Part shown: positions 7,588 to 15,274 of the stretch, piece after piece
How positions within the stretch are numbered: the first letter of the stretch is position 1
How the letters are laid out: every line of letters begins with the position of its first letter
Origin: JAHIVB01 sp964574705
GTDB lineage: Bacteria > Bacillota_I > Bacilli_A > Izemoplasmatales > Hujiaoplasmataceae
Assembly (NCBI GenBank): GCA_964574705.1
Contig: CAZNOO010000018.1
Span: forward strand, 1 to 37,036
Length of the DNA stretch: 37,036 nt
Direction of reading: 5' to 3'
Position numbers and translations under genes: made by a program
Notes under the pieces: generated by a model
What the model saw: the letters and a program-made list of their open reading frames with translations, nothing else
What the model was told of the DNA's origin: nothing
Database searches by the model: none

Positions 7588-8641
7588 AGCGATAGATCCT
7601 CCATAAATGACGTAGTTGCAAGTACCATCCCTTGACTTTATACACGATGGTCTTCAGCAGACGGATTAATCCACCAGGATAAAACATGATGACAACAATA
7701 ATTAATGTTCCGTTTAAAATCCATGTAGCACTTGGATTTTGAACAAAAAAGTCGATATTTTGTAATACAGCCGAATTCAATCCAAAAATCATGAACGTTC
7801 CTAAAATAATTCCAGTTACAGATTGAGCTCCACCAACAATAACGGCCGCAAGTATATTCAGCGAGAAATCCAAACTCCACTTCTGAGGAATGCTAAATTC
7901 TTGATTAATCATATAAAGCATACCGCCGATGACTGCATATAGAGTCGCGATGATAAACGCAATTAACCGATACTTCAAGAGTGCTATCCCCATTGACTGC
8001 GCTGCGGAATCGCTATTTTTCATAGCTAGAAAAGCTCTGCCTGTCGGGCTTTTGATGATGTTAAGTGTCGCAACAATCATCAAAATAAATACGATAATGA
8101 CAATGAAATTGACTGCGTTTGCACTTATTGCTATTCCAAAGATATTAAAATCACGAAAGCTTAAACCGTTCACTCCATTTGTAAAAGCTGAAAAGCTTTT
8201 GAATACTTCCTTCATGATTTCGGCTAATCCAAGCGTTATGATTGCGAGATACATTCCTTCAATTCTCAAAGAAATAAATCCAACGATGACACCTAATAAG
8301 ACCGCTCCACCAAGTGAGATCAGTAAAGTGAGGATTAACGGGTATCCTAATGTCCCTGAGAAGTGTCCAATCAGATACGTACCAAGACCTACAAAACCTG
8401 CAGTTCCAAGTGAAGCCAATCCAGCATATCCTAATAGCAATGCAAATCCCAAGGCAACCACGGAGTAAATCATTGTAAGTACAAAAGAAGTCATGACACT
8501 TTGGGATAATATGCCTCCCATTGAAAACAATTGGGCAATGACCAGTGCGATTCCAAAAACAACGAAACCGAAATAAGGATGTTTTGAAAAACGTGATAGT
8601 TTTTTAAAAAGAGCTTTGATATAAATATTAATCATCTGCAT
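7568..8641 (-). CDS. livM: Liv-type ABC importer permease, LivM
   Basis: A 357-residue polytopic membrane permease with about ten hydrophobic segments. Family marks include LLGYAGLASLGTAGFVGLG and a LRIEGMYLAIITLGLAEI segment, plus a conserved SPTGRAFLAMKNSDSAA cytoplasmic loop that contacts the ATPases. I start it at the ATG at 8641, one base after the livH stop and six bases after AAGGTG; a second ATG two codons later is possible. A basic C-terminal tail follows the last membrane segment. It forms the translocation path with LivH. Confidence 0.93.
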   Translation of the reverse strand: MQMINIYIKALFKKLSRFSKHPYFGFVVFGIALVIAQLFSMGGILSQSVMTSFVLTMIYSVVALGFALLLGYAGLASLGTAGFVGLGTYLIGHFSGTLGYPLILTLLISLGGAVLLGVIVGFISLRIEGMYLAIITLGLAEIMKEVFKSFSAFTNGVNGLSFRDFNIFGIAISANAVNFIVIIVFILMIVATLNIIKSPTGRAFLAMKNSDSAAQSMGIALLKYRLIAFIIATLYAVIGGMLYMINQEFSIPQKWSLDFSLNILAAVIVGGAQSVTGIILGTFMIFGLNSAVLQNIDFFVQNPSATWILNGTLIIVVIMFYPGGLIRLLKTIVYKVKGWYLQLRHLWRIYRYGQDSK

Positions 8642-8642
8642 A

Positions 8643-9725
8643 CTACACCTTCTTCGCTGTTCTTTTTCCGAATAGCCCGAAAGGCTTCGCAAGAACCAAT
8701 ATTAACACCAGTGTGTATACAATTACATTTGACCATACTGAATTGAAGAACGATGCCATTGATTGGAATAAATTAATTAGAACAACGCCAACCAAAGGTC
8801 CGCCAAATGTTGAAAAACCGCCTAATACCGAAGCTAGAAATGCATTAACCTGTACTGGAACCATATAGGATACACTTACCTGTGATCCTACAGGCGCATA
8901 TAGAAAAGCCGCGACTCCGCCCAGTGCTCCGGCAATACCCCAACTCATTGCGGTGATGATTCTAGTGTTGACGCCCATCATTCCAGCAACAATTTCGTTG
9001 GATGCCGTTGCACGAACGCCTAGACCCCATTTCGTAAAACGAAGTGAGATAAATAATACAAGTAAAATTGCAACCGTGATAATCAAACTGTAATAATTGT
9101 GGTCTGGAAGGATTAAAGTCATTTCACCAAGTGTAAAGATTTTAACATCATAAGAAAAAGCTTCGACCGTCAATGGAATTAATCCATAGACAAGTGGCAT
9201 TAACCCCAACAAAAGGAGTACAAGTCCCATCGTAATCATTTGCTTACCAATTGAATTAACATTCTTTCCATTTCGAATGATGACCACATCGATGAACAAC
9301 CCTATTAGAAATGCAACAAATGCGGAAGCACAAAGAGCCAATATGAGTTTGAGTGTCATAGACATGTCCACAAACCGTGTGAGGTAAAGCAACAACTTTG
9401 CAGCGAAGAATGCCCCAAATGTAGCCATCGTTCCTTGAGCAAAGTTTGTCGTCACGGACGTTTTGAAAATGAGTACGATTCCAGTGGTCGCAAGTGCCAA
9501 AACACAAAGTTCAGCGATGTTCAGTAAGAATATTTGAAGGAATATGTAAAGTGTCATTTGAGTAATCGTTATATAGAACCCACTTAAAATTCCAAGAACG
9601 AATAACACGTTGACTAGTCTTGCTCGGTAGATAAACCGTTTGCTCTTCTTTCGCAAAAATAGGATATCTATCAAAAAGTAAATGGCAAATGAAATGACCA
9701 AAACTATTAACAAATTATTAATCAT
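8643..9725 (-). CDS. livH: Liv-type ABC importer permease, LivH
   Basis: A 360-residue polytopic permease of the LivH family. The conserved segments TTNFAQGTMATFGAFFA, TKWGLGVRATASNEIVA and VLGGFSTFGGPLVGVV are visible. It carries roughly 60 extra N-terminal residues with two hydrophobic stretches compared with the ~290-residue E. coli protein. The start is the ATG at 9725, which overlaps the stop of the KAS III-like gene (ATGA); GGGGGAAG lies just before it. The direct overlap of a transporter gene with a CoA-chemistry gene shows the two functions are made together. Confidence 0.93.
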   Translation of the reverse strand: MINNLLIVLVISFAIYFLIDILFLRKKSKRFIYRARLVNVLFVLGILSGFYITITQMTLYIFLQIFLLNIAELCVLALATTGIVLIFKTSVTTNFAQGTMATFGAFFAAKLLLYLTRFVDMSMTLKLILALCASAFVAFLIGLFIDVVIIRNGKNVNSIGKQMITMGLVLLLLGLMPLVYGLIPLTVEAFSYDVKIFTLGEMTLILPDHNYYSLIITVAILLVLFISLRFTKWGLGVRATASNEIVAGMMGVNTRIITAMSWGIAGALGGVAAFLYAPVGSQVSVSYMVPVQVNAFLASVLGGFSTFGGPLVGVVLINLFQSMASFFNSVWSNVIVYTLVLILVLAKPFGLFGKRTAKKV

Positions 9726-10756
9726 TTCGCTTCCCCCCACCTAATGATATTTGCTGCCCAGACATATCCGATACCTGCGGCAAGCATGCAGATGACACTT
9801 CCTTCTTTGACCATACCTCTTTGTAAAGCAAGATGCAAAGACAAAATCTGATCAATTTGGCCAATATGGCCATAATGTTCTAAATAGATTGTTTGATTTT
9901 CTTTTAAACCAAAATCTGACATCAAAGCATTATGTCCACTTCTTTTGATATGAAGGATTGCCATGTAGTCAATATCTTTTCTGCTTAGATTCGATTTATT
10001 TAAGGATTCATCAATGCATTTATACCAATTAGGCATCGAGACTTCATTAAGCCTATTTTTCATCTTGATGGGATCCATGAGTCGAAGAGACTTCTTCGCC
10101 TCTTCTAAATTATCTTTCGTAATTGGATTGCATGTTCCTCCGATTTCGACACCAGCGGTTCTGGCCAGAGAGCCATCACCAATGATGTGTGATCCAAGAA
10201 GAAGATTCTTTCCATAATTTTTTTTCAGAATAATGGCGCCGCCTCCGGCTCCAAGGTTATACATCATCGACATATCTTTATCAGCATAGTCGACAAAATC
10301 TCCATTTCGATAACCTCCAACCACCATAACGGTATGGACGTCATCATCTGCAATTAACATGTCTTTTGCCATTTTGAGCGCAGTAACCGTGGTACAACAG
10401 CGATTTTGAACATCAATCCCCCAGGCATTTGTCGCTCCAATTTGGTCTTGAATGTATAATGCGGATGTCGTGAGCGGATATTCTTTCCATTCTTCTCCTA
10501 CACAAATGACAACATCGATGTCGAGTGGATCCACTCCTGTATTTTTAAGCGCGTCAAGCGCGGCATATACGCCCATGTCCTGAGTGCCATCATCTCCAGG
10601 AATTGTTTTTTCAACGATTCCAAGTTTTTCGATAACTGCCTCTTCTGTCCATGTACCTTTCGTTAAGTCGCTAATTTCCTTCGCACTCATGCGTCCTTTG
10701 GGAAGATAAATTCCCGTTCCGACAATTCCGACAGTTGGCTTTTCCAAACAAATCAC
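9722..10756 (-). CDS. KAS III-like thiolase-fold condensing enzyme
   Basis: A 344-residue relative of 3-oxoacyl-ACP synthase III (FabH) and HMG-CoA synthase. N-terminal VGIVGTGIYLP and the nucleophile Cys at about residue 120 (QNRCCTT) are clear, as is LGAGGGA. A His is present in LHIKRSGHN, but where FabH has the Asn of GNTSAAS this protein reads YGHIGQID, so the classic Cys-His-Asn triad is changed. It therefore may not be a housekeeping FabH; related stand-alone enzymes act on acyl-CoAs. No ATG fits: the frame opens with GTG at 10756 or TTG at 10747. Lies 26 bases after fabG and overlaps livH. It probably condenses or cleaves an acyl-CoA in the same pathway as the thiolase; the reaction is not known. 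Confidence 0.82.
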   Translation of the reverse strand: MICLEKPTVGIVGTGIYLPKGRMSAKEISDLTKGTWTEEAVIEKLGIVEKTIPGDDGTQDMGVYAALDALKNTGVDPLDIDVVICVGEEWKEYPLTTSALYIQDQIGATNAWGIDVQNRCCTTVTALKMAKDMLIADDDVHTVMVVGGYRNGDFVDYADKDMSMMYNLGAGGGAIILKKNYGKNLLLGSHIIGDGSLARTAGVEIGGTCNPITKDNLEEAKKSLRLMDPIKMKNRLNEVSMPNWYKCIDESLNKSNLSRKDIDYMAILHIKRSGHNALMSDFGLKENQTIYLEHYGHIGQIDQILSLHLALQRGMVKEGSVICMLAAGIGYVWAANIIRWGEAK

Positions 10757-10782
10757 TTCTTTCTATAAGAGAATCGGTAATA

Positions 10783-11502
10783 CTATAGACGCATTCCGCC
10801 GTTGACGTTAATGGTTTGACCTGTGATGTAAGAAGCATCATCGCTAGCTAGAAATACAGCTACTTTAGCAATTTCTTCTGGTTGACCCAAACGTTTGAGC
10901 ATCGTCATTTGAGCAAATTGTTGCAACAAGTCTTCTGGTACTGTTTTAAGAATGTCTGTCATGACGTAACCAGGTGCAATTGCATTGACTCTAACTGGAA
11001 CACCTTTTCTTGCAAATTCTTTTGCCCAAGTCATGGTTAAACCAATGGCGCCGGCTTTAGAAGCTGCATAGTTTGCTTGTCCGATATTTCCAAAAATACC
11101 AACTACAGAAGAGATATTGATGATCGATCCGCCACCGATATTTTCCATTTGCGGACCAACGTATCTAACAAGATTGAATAGTCCCTTTAAGTTGACATCC
11201 AATACCAAGTCCCATTGTTCATCGGTCATTTTTTTGGTCATCGAGTCTCTTGTGATGCCAGCATTATTGACAAGGATATCTATTTTTCCATAATGTTCGA
11301 CGATTTCATCAAAAAACTTCTTGCATCCTTCCGTATCCGTTACGTTGAGCGTATATGGAATGACATTTTCCATTTGATAACTTGCTTCGCCCATATCCGC
11401 AGCGATGACGGTTGCACCTTCTAATGCAAAAACTTTTGCAATTTCACCACCGATGCCTCTAGCACCACCGGTTACAACTGCGACTTTACCAACTAATTTC
11501 AT
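10783..11502 (-). CDS. fabG: Short-chain dehydrogenase, 3-oxoacyl-ACP/acetoacetyl-CoA reductase type
   Basis: A 239-residue SDR enzyme. Cofactor motif TGGARGIG (11-18), NNAG (79-82), catalytic Asn104 in DVNLKG, Ser132 in NISSVVG, Tyr145 and Lys149 in YAASK, and the FabG-type ending GQTINVNGG. It reduces a 3-oxoacyl thioester with NAD(P)H, or runs in reverse to oxidise a 3-hydroxyacyl thioester. Sitting between a thiolase and a KAS III-like gene, and with a CoA-transferase in the same operon, it more likely acts on CoA thioesters (PhaB-like) than on ACP in fatty acid synthesis. The ATG follows AAGGAG. Confident for family, less so for physiological direction. Confidence 0.9.
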   Translation of the reverse strand: MKLVGKVAVVTGGARGIGGEIAKVFALEGATVIAADMGEASYQMENVIPYTLNVTDTEGCKKFFDEIVEHYGKIDILVNNAGITRDSMTKKMTDEQWDLVLDVNLKGLFNLVRYVGPQMENIGGGSIINISSVVGIFGNIGQANYAASKAGAIGLTMTWAKEFARKGVPVRVNAIAPGYVMTDILKTVPEDLLQQFAQMTMLKRLGQPEEIAKVAVFLASDDASYITGQTINVNGGMRL

Positions 11503-11515
11503 TTTCTTATTCTCC

Positions 11516-12721
11516 TTATCTCTTTATGATGACGGCAGTTCCCATTCCGCCACCGATGCATAGACTTGCAAGACCCGTATGTAGATCTCTTTTAATCATT
11601 TCATGTAGTAGTGTTACAACGATTCTATTTCCTGAAACACCGACCGGATGGCCTAAAGCAATCGCTCCACCATTGACGTTTGTAATGTTGTAGATGTCTT
11701 CTTCTAACACGCCATGTTCAGCCGAAAGTTCCATAACGACACCAATTGATTGTGCAGCGAATGCTTCATTAAGTTCAATGAGTTCCATATCAGCTAATTT
11801 GGCATTTGCGTTTTTCAATACATTTCGGATGGCTGGTACTGGACCCATTCCCATGTAGTTGGGATCAACGCCACCTTGTCCGATTGCGACAACTTCTGCT
11901 AAAACAGGTAAATGATGTTTTTTGACCATTTCTTCACTTGCAAGTATCATGAAGCTTGCGCCATCATTGATTCCTGAAGAGTTTCCTGCAGTTACAGATC
12001 CAGTTTGAAGGAATGCTGGTCTTAATTTTGATAATTTTTCAAAAGAGGTTGTTCTGTTTGGATATTCATCATCACTGAACAGAATGGTTTCTTTTCTTGA
12101 TTTGATTTCAATTGGGACAATCTCATCTTTAAATCTTCCGCCATCAACCGCTTTAATGGCTTTTTCCTGTGAGGAGATTGCGAATTTATCTTGTGCTTCT
12201 CTTGAAATGTTGTATTTAGCAACGATATTTTCAGCTGTGATTCCCATATGCATTTGTCCAAATGCATCCGTAAGTGCATCACCAATCATATGGTCTGTCA
12301 TCGTCATATCGCCCATTTTAACGCCGTCTCTCACTTTTGAAGAAACCAAGTAAGGCGTGTTACTCATGGATTCAACGCCACCCGCAACAACTAAACTTGA
12401 AAATCCGGATTGAATGCCCATAAAAGCATTCATAATCGATTTCATTCCAGATCCACATACCATATTAAGCGAATACGCTGGAACCGTATCAGGAATCCCT
12501 GCTTTGATGGATATTTGTCTGGCAATGCCTTGGCCGATACCGGCTGGCAAAATATTGCCGACGATAACTTCGCTAATTTCTTCTTTTGGAACACTTGTTC
12601 TTTCCAGTAATGCTGAAAGCACTTGGCTTCCGAGATCAGATGGATGAACAGGTCTTAACGTTCCTAAATAACTTCCAATTGGACTTCTTAATGCACCGAC
12701 AATAAAAACTTTTTGATTCAT
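11516..12721 (-). CDS. thlA: Acetyl-CoA C-acetyltransferase (thiolase)
   Basis: A 401-residue type II thiolase, which interconverts acetoacetyl-CoA plus CoA and two acetyl-CoA, or longer 3-ketoacyl-CoA. The nucleophile Cys89 (NMVCGSG), GGVESMS, His358 in ALGHPVG and the acid/base Cys388 in SLCIGGGMG match the family positions. Start set at the ATG at 12721, seven bases after AAGGAGG; a twelve-residue longer reading lacks a ribosome site. It is the first gene of the operon, with its promoter at 12841-12869. Thiolysis by this enzyme would be the final step that turns imported carbon into acetyl-CoA. Confidence 0.94.
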   Translation of the reverse strand: MNQKVFIVGALRSPIGSYLGTLRPVHPSDLGSQVLSALLERTSVPKEEISEVIVGNILPAGIGQGIARQISIKAGIPDTVPAYSLNMVCGSGMKSIMNAFMGIQSGFSSLVVAGGVESMSNTPYLVSSKVRDGVKMGDMTMTDHMIGDALTDAFGQMHMGITAENIVAKYNISREAQDKFAISSQEKAIKAVDGGRFKDEIVPIEIKSRKETILFSDDEYPNRTTSFEKLSKLRPAFLQTGSVTAGNSSGINDGASFMILASEEMVKKHHLPVLAEVVAIGQGGVDPNYMGMGPVPAIRNVLKNANAKLADMELIELNEAFAAQSIGVVMELSAEHGVLEEDIYNITNVNGGAIALGHPVGVSGNRIVVTLLHEMIKRDLHTGLASLCIGGGMGTAVIIKR

Positions 12722-12814
12722 AGAATCCTCCTTTTTCATATGAAAGCGCCTAAACATTGTATTTGTTTAAGCAAGATGTTTGACCATTGACAAATCAAAT
12801 TCGAAAAACCAATG

Positions 12815-12828
12815 TGAATATTTATTCA
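12815..12828. promoter_or_regulatory. Palindromic operator candidate for the TetR regulator
   Basis: TGAATA-TT-TATTCA, a perfect 6-bp inverted repeat with a 2-base centre, 12 bases downstream of the thiolase -10 box. It resembles the TGAAT...ATTCA half-sites bound by the TetR-type fatty-acid regulator FadR of Bacillus. Further GAATATT/AATATTC repeats overlap it on the promoter side. With a tetR-type gene diverging from the operon, binding here would block transcription. Binding is inferred. Confidence 0.5.
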
Positions 12829-12840
12829 TATTACGATAAT

Positions 12841-12869
12841 ATTCTAATGAATTGTTTAAAGTTTGTCAA
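12841..12869 (-). promoter_or_regulatory. Promoter of the thiolase-Liv operon
   Basis: On the minus strand a perfect -35 TTGACA (12864-12869) and -10 TAGAAT (12841-12846), 17-base spacer. It predicts a leader of about 110 bases before the thiolase ATG, containing the palindrome at 12815-12828. GAAAGCGC abuts the -35 box on its upstream side. Confidence 0.75.
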
Positions 12870-12972
12870 GCGCTTTCAAACAAAAAATAAAGAAAAGGTT
12901 TATCTACATAAAGGGCTATCTTTGGAGATTTCAATAAAAATGGCTAAATATAGCGAAAAAAGTGGAATTAAA

Positions 12973-12988
12973 AAGAAAGCGCTGACAT
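12973..12988. promoter_or_regulatory. cre-like (CcpA) site candidate
   Basis: AAGAAAGCGCTGACAT matches the cre pattern WTGNAANCGNWNNCAW at all fixed positions except the second. GAAAGCGC occurs twice more in this intergenic region: at 12742-12749 and, on the other strand, next to the thiolase -35 box. Carbon catabolite repression of a carboxylate-use operon would make sense, but no CcpA gene is in view. The rest of 12722-13084 holds only the two promoters and the operator candidate. Confidence 0.35.
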
Positions 12989-13039
12989 CGTAACTAGATA
13001 TGAGAGTTTATTCACCTAAAAAAAACTAATTTAATTTTC

Positions 13040-13068
13040 TTGTCTTTTCTCATCATATCGGTTAAAAT
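13040..13068 (+). promoter_or_regulatory. Promoter of the TetR-family gene
   Basis: -35 TTGTCT (13040-13045) and -10 TAAAAT (13063-13068) with a 17-base spacer, ending 16 bases before the tetR-type ATG at 13085. The leader is very short. Confidence 0.6.
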
Positions 13069-13084
13069 GGATTTGGTGATATGA

Positions 13085-13690
13085 ATGAAGCAAACAAGCT
13101 ACCGCCTTCCAAAAACCAAAGTTGGCGAAAAAACCTTTAACAAAATCATCAGGACTGGCAAGAAACTTTTCGCCAAGAACGGATATCATTCGACTTCAAT
13201 CAACGATATTATCGCAAAAGCCAAAGTCGCTGCAGGAACATTTTACATCTATTTTGATAACAAACTGGCACTCTATTTATATCTTCTAGACGAGTATAGA
13301 GAATCGATTCGTCATGCCGCTAGTTCTTCAATTATTGGGCTTAAGAAACGGGAAGATATCGAACGCGCAGGATTAAAGGCCTTCATTGAGTACGTCAAGA
13401 AAGACCCGCTTGCTTATAAAGTCGTGTGGGAATCTTTATTTGTTAATGAGGAAATCTTTAAAGAATACTATCAAACTTTCTCCAAATCCTACATATACCA
13501 TCTTAAAAAATTCGTTGAAAACGGTGAAGTCAGAGACGATATAGACTTAGAGACTGTTTCTTATATCTTGATGGGTATCTCTAACTTCGTAGGGTTACAG
13601 ATTCTCTTCCGTGACGTCGTGACTGAAAAGGAAGTCGACTTCGTTGTTGATGAAGCGATGAAACTAATGAAAAACGGACTATTCAAATAA
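13085..13690 (+). CDS. TetR-family transcriptional regulator
   Basis: A 201-residue TetR/AcrR-type repressor. The N-terminal helix-turn-helix spans about residues 18-65: a helix AKKLFA-like segment (GKKLFAKNGYHSTSINDII) then VAAGTFYIYFDNK, the recognition-helix signature of the family. The C-terminal ligand domain (70-201) is helical and not diagnostic. It diverges from the thiolase-Liv operon, the usual arrangement for a repressor that senses an intermediate such as an acyl-CoA and controls its neighbour. Promoter and candidate operator are described separately. The ATG at 13085 has GGTGAT just before it. It ends in a terminator shared with the convergent EAL operon. Confidence 0.9.
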   Translation: MKQTSYRLPKTKVGEKTFNKIIRTGKKLFAKNGYHSTSINDIIAKAKVAAGTFYIYFDNKLALYLYLLDEYRESIRHAASSSIIGLKKREDIERAGLKAFIEYVKKDPLAYKVVWESLFVNEEIFKEYYQTFSKSYIYHLKKFVENGEVRDDIDLETVSYILMGISNFVGLQILFRDVVTEKEVDFVVDEAMKLMKNGLFK

Positions 13691-13732
13691 AAAAAGCATC
13701 CATAAACCTTCATTGGTTGGATGCTTTTTTCT
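13691..13732. terminator. Bidirectional intrinsic terminator
   Basis: GCATCC-ATA-AACC / GGTT-GGATGC stem with a TTCATT loop, flanked by AAAAA on the left and TTTTTT on the right. It can stop both the tetR-type transcript on the plus strand and the long riboswitch operon on the minus strand, whose last stop codon is at 13741. Confidence 0.88.
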
Positions 13733-13740
13733 TTGTTTTT

Positions 13741-15264
13741 TTAAGGATTGATGACGCGGCTGATGAGTTCCATCATCCAAGGTACCGTTTTGAACAGTTG
13801 GCCTGTTTCTTCTACGGATTTTGGCTGTGAGAAATAATAGCCTTGCATGAATCGAATATCGAGTTTCGACATCTCAGAGATCATTTCTTCATCTTCGACG
13901 CCTTCGACAATGACCATTTTTTGGTTTTCAAGCGCTTTTGAAATTGCACGTTTGATATTTAACTCTTCTGGGAAGTGGTTCATCATCTTGAGTGTATCTT
14001 CTCTTGAAATCTTGATAATCGTCGCTTTGATTTGTTTCATGTCTTCAACGATTTCAAAATCGTCTCCCATGTCATCTACGGCAATCTTAAATCCAAACTT
14101 TCTGAACTCCGCAAGATTTCTTAAAGCAATTGGATTCTTTGTGATGGAATAATAGTCGATGATTTCCATGCAAAAACTTTCGGGTGTGAAATCATAACTT
14201 TTGACGATATTATGGAAGTCTTCTGCTAACCCATCTTTCATAAGTTGCTTTGGAGAGAGATTGGTCGAAATGAAGAATTCTCTGATTCGATGCTGCTTCT
14301 TCCATGCTGCATATTGTTTGACAATCTTTTCAAAGCCCCATTTTCCAAACCAAGTAATATCTCCTGTTAAGTCCATGACGTTTAAGAATTTTCCAGGAGG
14401 AAGAATGCCCATGGTTGGATGATTCCATCTTAATAAGGATTCCAGCCCGACCATCTTTCCTGTTTTGATGTCGACGATGGGTTGATAATAAAGCAGGAAT
14501 TCATCATTTGAAATCGATTTTTTGATTTCTTGATAGTATCCCATGTTGAATTGTTCTTTTTCAATTAAATCCTGAGAATAAAGCGAGAAACGATTCTTGC
14601 CTTCTTTTTTTGAAACGTAGAGCGCAAGCTCTGCATTTTTTACGAGTTGACCCGCTGAAATGCCATCAAACGGGAACAATACAATTCCCATCGAAGTCGT
14701 GACTCTTTCCGGAACGGTTTTCAAAGGCTCGGATACGATTCTCAAGATGTCTTTTGCAGTTTCAGTTATTAAATCATTGTCTATTTTCCCAGTGAAGTAA
14801 TAAATAAAAGTATCTTCTTTTAATAGGCCACATATAGAATTTCGTTCAGCGGACAATTTCAGTCTTTTCAAGATCTCTTTGATGACTTTATCAACTGTTT
14901 TTTCAGGATACTTTTCCGCAATGAACTTAAAGTTGTCGAGATTCATGTAGTAAAGTACGCTAATCGTCTGCCCTTCTTTGGAATGGGCAATTTGTTGGTT
15001 AATCAGTGCTTCGACGTTTTTGCTCTTTTTTGAAACAAAATGCTCTGAGGAAATCATTTCCCCCATTTCAGCGTCTTGTCCCGAGGTCCTGCCTCGCATT
15101 TTTCTGATTCTTTTGTCTTCGTTGGATTTTCTCATTTCTTTGAGAATGTTACGTGCAAGTAAAAACATGATAATCGACACTGACACCATGATGACGAAAA
15201 AGACAACGACTGCATACGTATCAGATGGATAGGTGGTTGCTAGAAAATATGGAATTTTGTTCAT
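13741..15264 (-). CDS. Membrane GGDEF-EAL protein with degenerate GGDEF and altered EAL
   Basis: A 507-residue protein: one membrane segment at about 15-37, a short charged linker, a GGDEF-fold domain (about 85-225) and an EAL domain (about 250-495). The GGDEF signature is replaced by KEDTF near residue 150, so cyclase activity is not expected. The EAL domain keeps the first Glu (LESLLRW), the Asn of NLSP, the two Asp of VDDMG, the Lys of IKIS, EGVED and MQGY, but ESL replaces EAL, EIID replaces EITE, DDMGDD replaces DDFGTG, and IKIS replaces KID. It may be weak, inactive, or a ligand-binding or scaffold partner of the upstream EAL protein. Start chosen at the ATG at 15264 with AGAGGTG before it, 10 bases after the upstream stop; the 15-residue longer reading overlaps the previous gene. 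Confidence 0.88.
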   Translation of the reverse strand: MNKIPYFLATTYPSDTYAVVVFFVIMVSVSIIMFLLARNILKEMRKSNEDKRIRKMRGRTSGQDAEMGEMISSEHFVSKKSKNVEALINQQIAHSKEGQTISVLYYMNLDNFKFIAEKYPEKTVDKVIKEILKRLKLSAERNSICGLLKEDTFIYYFTGKIDNDLITETAKDILRIVSEPLKTVPERVTTSMGIVLFPFDGISAGQLVKNAELALYVSKKEGKNRFSLYSQDLIEKEQFNMGYYQEIKKSISNDEFLLYYQPIVDIKTGKMVGLESLLRWNHPTMGILPPGKFLNVMDLTGDITWFGKWGFEKIVKQYAAWKKQHRIREFFISTNLSPKQLMKDGLAEDFHNIVKSYDFTPESFCMEIIDYYSITKNPIALRNLAEFRKFGFKIAVDDMGDDFEIVEDMKQIKATIIKISREDTLKMMNHFPEELNIKRAISKALENQKMVIVEGVEDEEMISEMSKLDIRFMQGYYFSQPKSVEETGQLFKTVPWMMELISRVINP

Positions 15265-15274
15265 GGTTTCACCT

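Noticed and set aside
7929..8468. 179-codon plus-strand frame inside livM
   Set aside because: Antisense shadow of a conserved permease gene, no ribosome site.
12722..12757. Twelve-residue N-terminal extension of the thiolase
   Set aside because: The ATG at 12721 has a perfect AAGGAGG at good spacing and matches the family N-terminus.
12787..12993. 68-codon open frame on the plus strand between the thiolase and tetR genes
   Set aside because: It covers the thiolase promoter and operator candidate, has no ribosome site, and its lysine-rich product reflects AT-rich spacer.
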